A stretch of DNA of 64,000 nucleotides from Pyxidicoccus parkwaysis (GTDB taxonomy: Bacteria; Myxococcota; Myxococcia; Myxococcales; Myxococcaceae): positions 682,001 to 746,000 of the forward strand of contig NZ_CP071090.1 of NCBI RefSeq assembly GCF_017301735.1. Reading direction: 5' to 3'. Each line of letters begins with the position of its first letter. Position 1 is the stretch's first letter. This document shows, in pieces, positions 42,079 to 50,409 of this stretch. A program made the translations under genes and the position numbers. The notes below the pieces were generated by a model. The model searched no databases. It was not told the DNA's origin and saw nothing but the letters and a program-made list of their open reading frames with translations.

Positions 42079-42444
42079 ATGATCGACCACATCATGCTTC
42101 GTGTGAGGGACTACGCCGCGTCGAAGCGCTTCTACGACGCGGTGCTGGGGACGCTGGGCTACCGCATGGTCATGGAGTTCGGCGGCGACCGGGGTGGCTA
42201 CGGCGACACGCGCAAGCCGTACTTCTGGATTGGCGCTTCACAGGAGCCGCATCCGCGCACGCATATCGCGTTCATGGCGAAGGACCGCGCGGCGGTGGAT
42301 GCATTCCACGCGAAGGCGCTGGAGATGGGGGCGAAGAGCGACGGTGCTCCGGGCGTGCGTGCGCACTACCACCCGAACTACTATGGGGCGTTCATCATCG
42401 ACCCAGACGGGCACAACGTCGAGGCGGTGTGTCACACGCCGTAG
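42079..42444 (+). CDS. VOC (glyoxalase/dioxygenase-fold) family protein
   Basis: 121 residues from ATG 42079. Typical single VOC module pair: IDHIMLRVRDYAASKRFYDAVLG at the N-terminus (given here in part: DHIMLRVRDYAAS), RTHIAFMAKDRAAVDAFH in the middle, and DPDGHNVEAVC with the metal-ligand Glu at the end. Probable metal ligands are the two His and this Glu. Many members modify small electrophiles or act in resistance; substrate unknown. It separates the two zinc-ribbon paralogues. Confidence 0.85.
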   Translation: MIDHIMLRVRDYAASKRFYDAVLGTLGYRMVMEFGGDRGGYGDTRKPYFWIGASQEPHPRTHIAFMAKDRAAVDAFHAKALEMGAKSDGAPGVRAHYHPNYYGAFIIDPDGHNVEAVCHTP

Positions 42445-42519
42445 GCCTGTCCCCAGGCATGGTCAGACGCTGTCGCGGCCACGCGTCCCTGGCGCGCCGC
42501 CGACGAAGGGAAGCGCGCC

Positions 42520-43401
42520 ATGGGGAACGAGGTCGAGACCGAGCTGAAGTGCCTCAAGTGTGGAGGCCCGTTCGGAGAGTCCACGGTCGAAGGGGGCATC
42601 GTCTCCACGCCGTGTCTCGCCTGTGGCTACGTGATGCAGGGCATCTACTGTGCGGCCGTCGACCCGCAGCCCCTGTGGCGCATCCGCATCCACTGGAGCG
42701 GCAAGGGGCCGACGCTGAAGGAGGCGGCCCTCCTGCGGCAGTTCCTTCCCAAGCACGCGCACTACTCCATCCAGGAGGTGCGTGGCCTGTACGCGGGCGC
42801 CACGGAGTGGTCGGAGCGCATGCTCTCGAAGGATGACATGCTCCAGCTCCGCGCGGCCGCGGAGGCCCGGGGCTTCCAGGTGGAGACAGAAGAGGAGGGG
42901 GAGAACATTGTCTGGCCGAAGTTGCCCATGCGGCCAATCACCTCCTACGGCGCGGAGTTCAACCTCTCGTTCCATCCCAAGGGCGCCATCTTCGCGACGT
43001 TCGGCGAGCTCGGTTCCCAGGTGATCATCGCAAGCGATCGAAGCCCCACGACCACGGAGACCGAGACCGTGGACATCCCACTCGAGCGGGGCGTGCGGTT
43101 CCTCGATGAAATCGCCGCACTGGACCCGCTGGGCATTCCCAACGCCCTGCCGTCGGGCATCGATGGAATGACCGTGGAGGGCTTCATTCGTGAGGCGGGC
43201 GGTGCCTGGAAGTTCCACGCCTGGAGTCCTGACCCCAGGAAGCATCCCCGGCAGCACGGCTTCATCCTGGCCCTCTACCAGCTCGCATCGGACCTGGCAC
43301 GCCAGCCCGCGCTCATCGAGTTCCTGGAGGACCTCCACGGGTATCTCCAGGCCGGGCTGCCCGTGAAGGTCTACGACGGCACCCCGCGCCGCATCCGGTG
43401 A
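42520..43401 (+). CDS. Zinc-ribbon protein, short paralogue lacking the STAS-like part
   Basis: 293 residues from ATG 42520. CLKCGG and CLACGY form the ribbon; the middle matches the gene at 40877 along its length (TLKEAALLRQFLP, FLDEIAALDPLGIP, GLPVKVYDGTPRRIR). It stops immediately after TPRRIR, precisely where the paralogue continues into its STAS-like domain. The stop overlaps a GTG of the SET gene (GTGA). Confidence 0.72.
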   Translation: MGNEVETELKCLKCGGPFGESTVEGGIVSTPCLACGYVMQGIYCAAVDPQPLWRIRIHWSGKGPTLKEAALLRQFLPKHAHYSIQEVRGLYAGATEWSERMLSKDDMLQLRAAAEARGFQVETEEEGENIVWPKLPMRPITSYGAEFNLSFHPKGAIFATFGELGSQVIIASDRSPTTTETETVDIPLERGVRFLDEIAALDPLGIPNALPSGIDGMTVEGFIREAGGAWKFHAWSPDPRKHPRQHGFILALYQLASDLARQPALIEFLEDLHGYLQAGLPVKVYDGTPRRIR

Positions 43402-43466
43402 ATCCATCGCTTCACCCCGCCTCCGGAACGCGCCATGTTCCCGAGCCGGAGGCGAACAGGCAGGGC

Positions 43467-43877
43467 ATGAATCAGGGCGCAGCGCTGTACATCCATCCGG
43501 GCGTGAAGGTCCGGCCGTGCGAGTGGGGCTACGGCGTCTTCACCGACGAGCTCATCCCTTCCGGAGAGCTCATCGAGGAGTGCCACTACCTCAAGGTGCT
43601 CCACAAGCACGCGCGCATGCCGCCGCTCGACGACTACGTCTTCCAGATCAAGTGGGGCGAGAAGGAGGAGCACCGCGAGGGGGACTGGGTCGCGCTCGTG
43701 ATGGGCTACGGGATGATCTACAACCACTCCCAGGAGCCCAACGCCGCGTACTACCGCGCCGTGGACCGCGACCTCTTCTGCTTCTACGCCACCCGCGACA
43801 TCCACCCCGGCGAGCAGATCTGCATCAGCTACGGGGAGGACTGGTGGAAGTCCCGGGGCCAGAAAATCCCCGAGTGA
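43467..43877 (+). CDS. SET-domain protein, putative lysine methyltransferase
   Basis: 136 residues from ATG 43467 (GTG 43398, overlapping the previous stop, would add 23). A compact SET domain: GYGVFTDELIPSGELIEE at the start, the knot motif NHSQEPNA, and CISYGEDWW at the end with the catalytic-region Tyr. Lacks pre- and post-SET cysteines. Bacterial stand-alone SET proteins can methylate cellular proteins, but the target here is unknown. Confidence 0.85.
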   Translation: MNQGAALYIHPGVKVRPCEWGYGVFTDELIPSGELIEECHYLKVLHKHARMPPLDDYVFQIKWGEKEEHREGDWVALVMGYGMIYNHSQEPNAAYYRAVDRDLFCFYATRDIHPGEQICISYGEDWWKSRGQKIPE

Positions 43878-43898
43878 CACCCGGGACTTCCGGCTCGC

Positions 43899-44171
43899 TC
43901 AGTCGACGGGGCGCTTCATGCAGACCAGCAGTGACTTGAACACCTCCTGATGCTCGGTGGTGCTCACCAACTCCCAGCCCTCCGCGCCCTTCTGGCTGAG
44001 GAAGTTGTTGAGGTCCGCGCCCGCCGCGACGCGGTCTTCACAGAACTGCTGCCACTTCCGCACCGTGGTGGGGGTGGGGAAGGACTGGGCCTGGGCCCGC
44101 GAGTCGGCATGCATTCCCGCCGCACAGCCCAGGGCGAAGACTCCCAGGAGGATGAGGGTGTTCCGGTTCAT
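43899..44171 (-). CDS. Small exported protein or lipoprotein, function unknown
   Basis: 90 residues from ATG 44171. The signal sequence LILLGVFALGCAAG contains a possible lipobox (ALGC). The mature part (FCEDRVAAGADLNNFLSQKGAEGWELVSTTEH) resembles the short DUF4177-like fold in which GWELV is conserved, but that is only a pattern match. Converges on the SET gene with 21 bp between. Confidence 0.7.
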   Translation of the reverse strand: MNRNTLILLGVFALGCAAGMHADSRAQAQSFPTPTTVRKWQQFCEDRVAAGADLNNFLSQKGAEGWELVSTTEHQEVFKSLLVCMKRPVD

Positions 44172-44532
44172 CCCGGCTGCATACCACCGCTCCCGCTGCG
44201 CGCTGACGCGCGGCGTGGCCTCTTGACACCGCCGGTGCGTCCCTCCCACCACCCCTTCGGCCAGGCCCCATGCATTTCGGCGCCTCCTGTCGGGAAAGGT
44301 CCGCGTATGATGCGCCGACGATGCACTGTGACGAACGGGCGGAGGTCCAGGTGGGGGCCTCCGCGATTCATTTCCAGCAAGAGGCCGGTCTCCCAGTCGG
44401 CGGACAGCCGCCGTCCCTCGTGGACGTGGCCGGGCCGGCCTTCCGGGGGACGGCGGTGTCCCGCCCGGCTTTCGGGGGGACGGCAGTGTCCTGCCCGTCC
44501 CCAGGGCACATTCTTCCGGCGGTGGCGCGAGC
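44172..44532. other. 361-bp intergenic region with tandem hairpin repeats
   Basis: Divergent region between the small exported protein and the PilZ gene. It holds a TATGAT -10-like hexamer at 44306-44311 without a good -35, and two 26-bp imperfect repeats at 44441-44496. If transcription starts near 44318, the PilZ mRNA would have a structured leader of about 215 nt. An 88-codon frame across the repeats is not convincing as a gene. Confidence 0.5.
44441..44496 (+). repeat. Two tandem 26-bp imperfect repeats, each a hairpin with compensated stem
   Basis: Copies at 44441-44466 and 44471-44496 match at 23 of 26 positions with a 30-bp period. Each contains a 5-bp stem around TGTC: GGCGG/CCGCC in the first, GGCAG/CTGCC in the second. 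Two of the three differences compensate each other across the stem. The second copy extends outward with GGGGAC/GTCCCC. Confidence 0.75.
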
Positions 44533-44925
44533 ATGAGCGGCAGGGAGGCAACGGCGATGGCCGAGAGGAACGACTCGATGAGCAGCAAGGCCGAGGACCG
44601 GCGCGACTCTCCCCGGGTGCCCATGCGCTTGAAGGTGCGCCGGGCGGGAAGCTCGGGTGACTTCGAGACGCAGGATGGCGACCTGTCCCTGGGCGGCTGC
44701 GCCTGGCAGGGCACGGGCCTGGAGGCGGGCACGAAGGTGGAGATCCGCTTCAAGCTCCCCATCCTCCCTGACGAAATCGAAGCCTCCGGCGAGGTGCTGC
44801 ACGTGACGAACGGCCCCCAGGGCCCGCTCGCGCACGTGCGCTTCATGGAGCTGCCGGTGGAGGCCGAGCTGGCCATTGCCCGCCACCTGGACGACGTGGT
44901 GGCTCAGGGCGGCGGTACCCGCTAG
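44533..44925 (+). CDS. PilZ-domain protein
   Basis: 130 residues. The c-di-GMP-binding pattern is present: RRDSPRVPM (RxxxR) near residues 23-31 and DLSLGGCAW (DxSxxG) about 25 residues later, in a single beta-barrel. Short linkers flank it, with no output domain, so it probably acts as a c-di-GMP adaptor. ATG 44533 is used; ATG 44557 is also possible. Followed after 32 bp by cdd. Confidence 0.87.
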   Translation: MSGREATAMAERNDSMSSKAEDRRDSPRVPMRLKVRRAGSSGDFETQDGDLSLGGCAWQGTGLEAGTKVEIRFKLPILPDEIEASGEVLHVTNGPQGPLAHVRFMELPVEAELAIARHLDDVVAQGGGTR

Positions 44926-44957
44926 GCCCTCCCGGCCTGGCGATTCACGGAGGGGTC

Positions 44958-45362
44958 ATGGCGGACGACATTCCCTGGGAGCGCCTGTTCGAGGAGGCCA
45001 CGCGGGTCCGTTCGCGCGCGCACGTACCGTACTCGCGCTTTCCCGTCGGAGCCGCCGTCCTCTATGCAGACGGCGCCATCGTGGCCGGCTGCAACGTGGA
45101 GAACGCCACCTACGGCCTCACCGTCTGCGCGGAGCGCAATGCCTTCGCGGCCGGCGTGGCCCAGGGGCACAACAAGCCGGTGGCCGTGGCCATCGTCGTG
45201 GACACGCCGGAGCCGTGCCCGCCGTGCGGCATGTGCCGGCAGGTGATGGCCGAGTTCGGCCCGCCCGAGCTGCCCGTGCGCAGCCGCACACCGAAGGGCG
45301 GCGAGGCCCGCTACAGCCTGGGCGAGCTGCTGCCGCACGCCTTCACGAAGGACTTCCTCTAG
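44958..45362 (+). CDS. cdd: Cytidine deaminase
   Basis: 134 residues, standard for the small homotetrameric type. Zinc ligands Cys57 (VCAERN, catalytic Glu59), Cys90 and Cys93 (PPCGMCRQ) are intact; N-terminal PYSRFPVGAA is the family substrate motif. It converts cytidine and deoxycytidine to uridine and deoxyuridine, feeding the pyrimidine phosphorylase encoded about 5 kb upstream. The amidohydrolase follows 20 bp later. Confidence 0.95.
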   Translation: MADDIPWERLFEEATRVRSRAHVPYSRFPVGAAVLYADGAIVAGCNVENATYGLTVCAERNAFAAGVAQGHNKPVAVAIVVDTPEPCPPCGMCRQVMAEFGPPELPVRSRTPKGGEARYSLGELLPHAFTKDFL

Positions 45363-45382
45363 AAAGAGACTCGAGCACCCCC

Positions 45383-46723
45383 GTGGATCTGCTCCTGACT
45401 GGCGGCACCGTGGTGACGATGAACCGCGAGCGTGAAGTGCTCGTGGCGGCGGACGTGCTCGTCCAGGACGGGCGCATCGCGAAGGTGGGCCGTGGCCTCA
45501 AGGCCCGTGGCACGAAGCGCGTGATTGACGTGACGGGGAAGGTGGTGCTGCCCGGCCTCATCCACGGCCACCTGCACGCCTGCCAGACGCTCTTTCGCGG
45601 CCGCGCGGACGGGCTGGAGCTGCTGGACTGGCTGCGCGAGCGCATCTGGCCCTTCGAGGCCTCGCACGACGCGGCGTCCATGCGCGCCTCCGCGGACCTG
45701 ACCTTCGCGGAGCTCATCCGCTCGGGCGCCACGGCGGCGCTCGACATGGGCAGCGTGCACCACTACGACTCCGTCTTCGAGTCGGCGCGCGACTGCGGCT
45801 TCCGGCTGGTGGGCGGCAAGGCGATGATGGACGCGGGCGCCGCCGTGCCCGAGGGACTGCGGGAGAGCACCACCGAGTCGCTGGCCCACAGCCTCGCCCT
45901 GATGGAGCGCTGGCACGGCAAGCACGACGGGCGGCTGCGCTACGCCTTCGCGCCGCGCTTCGTCCTCTCCTGCACGCCGGAGCTGCTGCGCGAGGTGGCG
46001 AAGCTCGCGCGCGAGCACGGCGTGCGCATCCACACGCACGCCAGCGAGAATGCGAAGGAGACCGAGGCGGTGCGCCAGTACACTGGTGGCCAGGACAACG
46101 TCGCCTTCTTCCACACGGTGGGCCTGTCCGGTCCGCACGTGACGCTGGCCCACTGCGTGTGGCTGTCCCAGGAGGAGCAGGACATCCTCCGTGACACGCG
46201 CACCGTGGTGTGCCACTGCCCCGGCTCCAACCTCAAGCTGGCGTCCGGCATCGCCAAGGTGCCCGAGCTGCTGGAGGACGGCGTCGCGGTGGCGCTCGGT
46301 GCGGACGGCGCGCCCTGCAACAACACGCTCGACATCTTCCACGAGATGCGGCTCGCGTCCGTGATGCACAACCCCCGCGTGGGGCCCCGGGCCATGACGC
46401 CCATGCGCGTGCTGGAGATGGCCACGCTGCATGGCGCGCGGGCGCTCGGGCTGGAGGACGAGGTGGGCTCGCTCGAGGTCGGCAAGCGCGCGGACATCAC
46501 CGTGGTGGACGTGAGCGGCCTGCACATGGGCCCCACCGCGGAGGACGTGCTGGCCCCGCTGGTCCACTCCGCGCGCGGCAGTGACGTGGCGCACGTCATC
46601 ATCGACGGCAAGCCCGTGCTGAAGGACGGCGTGCTCACCACGCTCGACACGCCCTCCGTGCTGGCCAACGCCAACGCGAGCGTGGAGCGCATCCTCCGGC
46701 GCCGCAAGCGCGCGCGAGGCTGA
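45383..46723 (+). CDS. Amidohydrolase of the 5'-deoxyadenosine / SAH / MTA deaminase type
   Basis: 446 residues from GTG 45383. Metal site HGHLH (His63, His65), then a His in IHTHASE, LAHCVWLS, and Asp in GADGAPCNNT. The RGRADGLELLDWLRERIWPFE loop and overall length match TRZ/ATZ-type purine deaminases. Next to cdd, deamination of an adenine nucleoside or methylthioadenosine-like substrate is plausible; guanine deaminase cannot be excluded. Confidence 0.87.
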   Translation: MDLLLTGGTVVTMNREREVLVAADVLVQDGRIAKVGRGLKARGTKRVIDVTGKVVLPGLIHGHLHACQTLFRGRADGLELLDWLRERIWPFEASHDAASMRASADLTFAELIRSGATAALDMGSVHHYDSVFESARDCGFRLVGGKAMMDAGAAVPEGLRESTTESLAHSLALMERWHGKHDGRLRYAFAPRFVLSCTPELLREVAKLAREHGVRIHTHASENAKETEAVRQYTGGQDNVAFFHTVGLSGPHVTLAHCVWLSQEEQDILRDTRTVVCHCPGSNLKLASGIAKVPELLEDGVAVALGADGAPCNNTLDIFHEMRLASVMHNPRVGPRAMTPMRVLEMATLHGARALGLEDEVGSLEVGKRADITVVDVSGLHMGPTAEDVLAPLVHSARGSDVAHVIIDGKPVLKDGVLTTLDTPSVLANANASVERILRRRKRARG

Positions 46724-46733
46724 ACGCAGTCCA

Positions 46734-46772
46734 GGCCCCGGCAACGCCGCTCGCGCTGGGGCGGCGCGGGCC
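46734..46772. terminator. Hairpin between convergent amidohydrolase and kinase genes
   Basis: Outer GGCCC/GGGCC (46734-46738 with 46768-46772) and inner CGCCGC/GCGGCG (46745-46750 with 46761-46766) form a two-part stem in the 54-bp convergent gap. No T tract. Confidence 0.45.
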
Positions 46773-46777
46773 GAGGC

Positions 46778-48151
46778 TCAGTCCGGCAGCCGCACCACGA
46801 AGGACGTGGACCAGCCGGGCGTGTCCTCCACCGAGAGCTGGCCGCCGTGTGCCTCGGCGGCCAGGCGCGAGAAGTAGAGCCCCAGCCCGTAGCCCCGGCG
46901 GCTGTCCTTCTCCGCCTCGCCCTGCATGTACTTGTCGAAGATGCGCGTGCGCGTCTCCGGCGGAATCGGCGGGCCGTCGTTGCGCACGGCCAGCCAGTGG
47001 CACCGCGCGTCCGTGCCCGCCTCCAGCCGCACCCGTCCGCCCGTGGGCGCGTACCGCAGGGCATTGCTGGCCAGGTTCTCCACCACGCGCACCAGCAGCT
47101 CCGAGTCGCCCAACACCTCCAGCTCCGGAGGCGCCGCCACGTCCAGCGTCAGCCGGCGCGCGCGGGCCACGCCGTCCAGCGAGCGGCGCACCTCCTCCAG
47201 CAGAATCGCCGCCGTGAAGGGCAGCTTGCGCGGCTCCAGCCGGCCCTGCTCCAGGCGCGGCACGTCGAGCAGGTCGGAAATCATCCTGTCCAGCCGCGCC
47301 GTGACGGCCAGGCCCGTGCGCACCGACTCCGCGAGCACGCCATTGCCGCCCGGCACCTCCTGCTCCATCCACGACAGCGTCATCGTCAGCGCGGACAGGG
47401 GCGAGCGGAGGTCATGTACGAGGAACTGGGTGAGCTGCTCCTTGTCCCGCTGCAGGGTCTGGAGCTGGTCGTTGTGCGCCTGCGCGTCGCCGAGCATCCG
47501 CTCGATGGTGCGCCGCGCCTCCTCCACCTCCTGGAAGCGCCGGGCCTCCAGCGCGCGCTCCACCTCCGCGCGGGAGAGCGCCACCGCGAGCTGCCGCAGC
47601 CGGCCGGTGCCGTAGTGGCTCACCGCCGCCACCATGACGAGCGCCACCAGGGCGATGGCCACCGCGCCCCAGCCCACGTTCGCCTGCCGCATCAGCGCGG
47701 CCTGGGCCACCCACGCCAGCAGCGCCGTGCCGTAGACGACACTTCGCCGCAGCGTCAGCCCGCTCAGCGCCACCACCAGCGCGAAGAGGCCCAGGCTGAA
47801 GCCCGCCACCCCGGCCGGGAAGGGCGAGCGCGGCAGCGCCACGTGCTGGAGCCAGTACACGAGCCCCACGTCCACAGGCGCCTGCACCACGCCCAGCCAC
47901 CGCGCCACGTGGCGCCGCCGCAGCCCGTACAGCGCCCCGGCGACGAGCAGGTACGCCGCCAGCACGGGCGGGTACGTGGACCAGTCGTCGCCGCCCGACA
48001 GCCACAGCGCCGTGCTGATGCCCAGGAAGATGGCGGTGCCCACCAGCCGCACCGCCGCGCCCGCGCCGAGCACACCGCGCCGCTGGGCCTCCACCGCCCG
48101 CGTCAGCGCTTCGTCGAGGGGGCTGGAGCTGGGAGTGGGGGAGGTGGACAC
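46778..48151 (-). CDS. Membrane-bound sensor histidine kinase
   Basis: Start taken at GTG 48151 (457 residues); the frame is open to 48235. Five or six hydrophobic segments fill residues about 30-190, followed by a coiled coil, HisKA with HDLRSPLSALTMTL, and HATPase with NLASNALRYAP, YGLGLYFS. No separate periplasmic domain, so the stimulus may be in the membrane. No response regulator gene is adjacent. It is divergent from pspA. Confidence 0.9.
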   Translation of the reverse strand: MSTSPTPSSSPLDEALTRAVEAQRRGVLGAGAAVRLVGTAIFLGISTALWLSGGDDWSTYPPVLAAYLLVAGALYGLRRRHVARWLGVVQAPVDVGLVYWLQHVALPRSPFPAGVAGFSLGLFALVVALSGLTLRRSVVYGTALLAWVAQAALMRQANVGWGAVAIALVALVMVAAVSHYGTGRLRQLAVALSRAEVERALEARRFQEVEEARRTIERMLGDAQAHNDQLQTLQRDKEQLTQFLVHDLRSPLSALTMTLSWMEQEVPGGNGVLAESVRTGLAVTARLDRMISDLLDVPRLEQGRLEPRKLPFTAAILLEEVRRSLDGVARARRLTLDVAAPPELEVLGDSELLVRVVENLASNALRYAPTGGRVRLEAGTDARCHWLAVRNDGPPIPPETRTRIFDKYMQGEAEKDSRRGYGLGLYFSRLAAEAHGGQLSVEDTPGWSTSFVVRLPD

Positions 48152-48326
48152 GTCAGCACGGGTTTTCGCCCGCTTCCCCGCCGAGGAGCAAGGGTTCTGC
48201 TTGCTGGCGCAGGGCAGCCGGGCGGCGCTGCGCACGCACGGTGGAGGCCTTCTCGCCGGCCGTTCGTGCGTGACTTTCAGGCGTCAGGCAATGACCTTAG
48301 GTAGGAGCGCGTAGCAGTTGTCAGAG

Positions 48327-48342
48327 TGGACGGACTGTGGCT
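48327..48342 (+). promoter_or_regulatory. Weak candidate sigma54 element upstream of pspA
   Basis: TGG-N10-GCT with GG-N10-GC spacing (48328-48329, 48340-48341) but TGGC instead of TTGC at -12. Chance occurrence is common in GC-rich DNA; it is noted because psp operons are sigma54-dependent in enterobacteria. Confidence 0.25.
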
Positions 48343-48407
48343 GCTTGCTGCCCCGGGTATCGTGTAAGGTGGATGCAAGTAGGGCTGGATGGAGGTAGAC
48401 CGCCGAC

Positions 48408-49145
48408 ATGTGGGAAAGATTCAAGAGGGCAATGCGTAGCTTCGCCGGCTTCTTCGTCTCCTCCATCGAGGACCCGGAGCTCATCCTCGAGCAGAACGTT
48501 CGAGACCTGAACGACCAGGTCCCGAAGATGAACGAGTCCATCGCCATGGTGCGGGCGAATGTGACGCTGCTCGAGAAGGAGAACGCCAAGTACCTGGAGG
48601 ACGTGCGCTCGCTGACGGCCAAGGTGAAGGCCGCCATCCAGGCGGGGCGTGACGACCTGGCCGCGCAGTACGCCGGCAAGCTCCAGGTCGAGAAGGACGC
48701 GCTCGCGCGCAACGAGGCGCAGCTCTCCACCGCCCGCCAGGCCTACGAGAAGGCCCTGACGGTGAAGAAGGCGTTCATGCGCGAGAAGGAGCGCAAGACG
48801 CAGGAGGCGATGAACGCCATCCGCGAGGCCCGCCGCGCCAAGTGGCAGGCCAAGGTGGCGGACACCATGGAGTCCTTCACCGTCGCCGGCATCGACTCGA
48901 CGCACGACGAGATGCTGCGCAAGGTGCAGGAGAAGTCCGCCGTCAACGAGGCCCGCATGCAGATGGCCCTCGAGTCGGTGGACCACATGGCCGTCAACAT
49001 CGAGGAAGAGGCCGAGAAGATGCAGGCCAACGAGCTCGTGAAGCAGATGAAGATGGAGATGGGCCTCCTGGACAGCCCCGCGCCCGTGTCGGAAGTGGGC
49101 GGTGGCGCGGAGAAGACCATCGGCAAGAAGGTGGGGGTGGAGTAG
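48408..49145 (+). CDS. pspA: PspA/IM30-family membrane stress protein
   Basis: 245 residues, nearly all long coiled coil, starting with the amphipathic helix [16 protein letters not shown] that binds membranes. The pattern [20 protein letters not shown] is the family N-terminal motif. PspA/IM30 proteins assemble into ESCRT-III-like rods and rings that stabilise damaged inner membrane. GGAGG lies 12 nt before the ATG. No PspF, PspB or PspC is nearby; instead two unusual genes follow. Confidence 0.93.
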   Translation: MWERFKRAMRSFAGFFVSSIEDPELILEQNVRDLNDQVPKMNESIAMVRANVTLLEKENAKYLEDVRSLTAKVKAAIQAGRDDLAAQYAGKLQVEKDALARNEAQLSTARQAYEKALTVKKAFMREKERKTQEAMNAIREARRAKWQAKVADTMESFTVAGIDSTHDEMLRKVQEKSAVNEARMQMALESVDHMAVNIEEEAEKMQANELVKQMKMEMGLLDSPAPVSEVGGGAEKTIGKKVGVE

Positions 49146-49183
49146 TCCTCCCCCGGAGGGGAAGAGGCACACGGGACTGACGG

Positions 49184-50371
49184 ATGAAGCTCCACCGCGG
49201 ACCAGGCCTCTTCCTCTTCTTCATGCTCTGCGCGCTGGGCGTGGGCTACGTGCTCGCGTCGCGCCTGGGCTACCTGGACCGGCTCCAGGCGCGCTTCTTC
49301 CCCGCCTCGCGCGAGGCGGTGCGCCTGTCCCCGGGTGACTTCCCCGCCGGTGTCGCGGCTCCCGTGGCGGACGTGGCGTCGGTGCCGCTGCGGCCGGTGC
49401 TCATCGGCTTCACCCCGCGCGGCTCGGCGGCGGCGCTGCTGGTGGCCACTGGCGGCGCGACGACGCTGGACAACCCGGTGCCTCCGGCGGGCGCCGCGCA
49501 GGGCTTCCTCAAGACGGCGTATGCGCTGGACTCGCGCGCGGTGCTCTTCGCGCGCGAGGAGGAGTTGCGGCAGGCCCTGGCCATTGGCGCGGAGAACGGC
49601 GGCGTGGACATGGCCATGCTCTCCGTGGACCGGCTGGCGTCGTGGGCTCCGGGGCTGCGGGACGCGGCGCCGCGCACGCTGCTGCTGGTGGGGCGCAGCC
49701 GGGGGCAGGAGGCGCTGGCGGCGGTGGGCGTGCCGGACCTCGCCGCGCTGCGGGGCAAGCGGGTGGGCGTGTATCCGTTCAGCTCCTCGCACTACTTCGC
49801 GCTGTGGGTGCTGGCGCGCGCGGGCCTGAGGACGACGGACGTGCGCTGGGTGGACCTGCCCTCCACGCTGGACGCGGGCCGCGCGCTGCGCGAGGGCCGG
49901 GCGGATGCGGTGGTGGGGTTGTGGGGTGACGTGGAACTGGCGGCGCGGGACAGGGGCGGGGCGGTGCTGGCCACGACGGCGGACGCGCCGCACCTGGTGG
50001 CCACGGTGCTGGTGGCGCGTGGCGACTTCGCGGCGCGCTACCCGGATGCGGTGCGCCGGGTGCTGCGCGGACTGTTGGATGCGGGGCAGAGCGTGCTGAA
50101 GGACCCGACGGCGGGGGCTCGGATGCTGGGCGAGGTGGCGCCGTATCTCGGAGACCCGATTGAGGCCATCCGCAGCGCACCGCCGGCGACGCTGGCGGAC
50201 AATCGGGCCTTCTTCGGCCTTTCCGGTGAGGCGCCCGTCACCTATGACGAGCTCTTCCAGAGCGCCGCAGCGCTGTTCCAGAAGCTGAAGCAGGGGCCGC
50301 GGGTGCCTCCCGCGGAGGACACGCGCGATTTGGGCGCGTTGAAGTACGTGTCGGAGGCGCGAGGTCCCTGA
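49184..50371 (+). CDS. Membrane-anchored SsuA/NMT1-like substrate-binding protein
   Basis: 395 residues. An uncleaved-looking N-terminal helix ([17 protein letters not shown]) is followed by a type-2 periplasmic binding fold of the ABC nitrate/sulfonate/taurine type: [20 protein letters not shown], then [19 protein letters not shown]. There is no permease or ATPase in the neighbourhood. It lies 38 bp after pspA, so the domain may sense a ligand rather than feed a transporter. Confidence 0.83.
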   Translation: MKLHRGPGLFLFFMLCALGVGYVLASRLGYLDRLQARFFPASREAVRLSPGDFPAGVAAPVADVASVPLRPVLIGFTPRGSAAALLVATGGATTLDNPVPPAGAAQGFLKTAYALDSRAVLFAREEELRQALAIGAENGGVDMAMLSVDRLASWAPGLRDAAPRTLLLVGRSRGQEALAAVGVPDLAALRGKRVGVYPFSSSHYFALWVLARAGLRTTDVRWVDLPSTLDAGRALREGRADAVVGLWGDVELAARDRGGAVLATTADAPHLVATVLVARGDFAARYPDAVRRVLRGLLDAGQSVLKDPTAGARMLGEVAPYLGDPIEAIRSAPPATLADNRAFFGLSGEAPVTYDELFQSAAALFQKLKQGPRVPPAEDTRDLGALKYVSEARGP

Positions 50372-50409
50372 GTCGAGGCCCCGCTGGAGCGGGGAAGGGA
50401 AGGACGGAC

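Noticed and set aside
44270..44536. 88-codon frame with repeated PAFxGTAVSxP across the tandem repeats
   Set aside because: No ribosome-binding site, odd composition, and the repetition follows from the DNA hairpins; RNA or DNA structure explains it better than a protein.
48340..48355. Second sigma54-like element (TGGCTGCTTGCTGCC) before pspA
   Set aside because: GG-to-GC spacing is 9, not 10.
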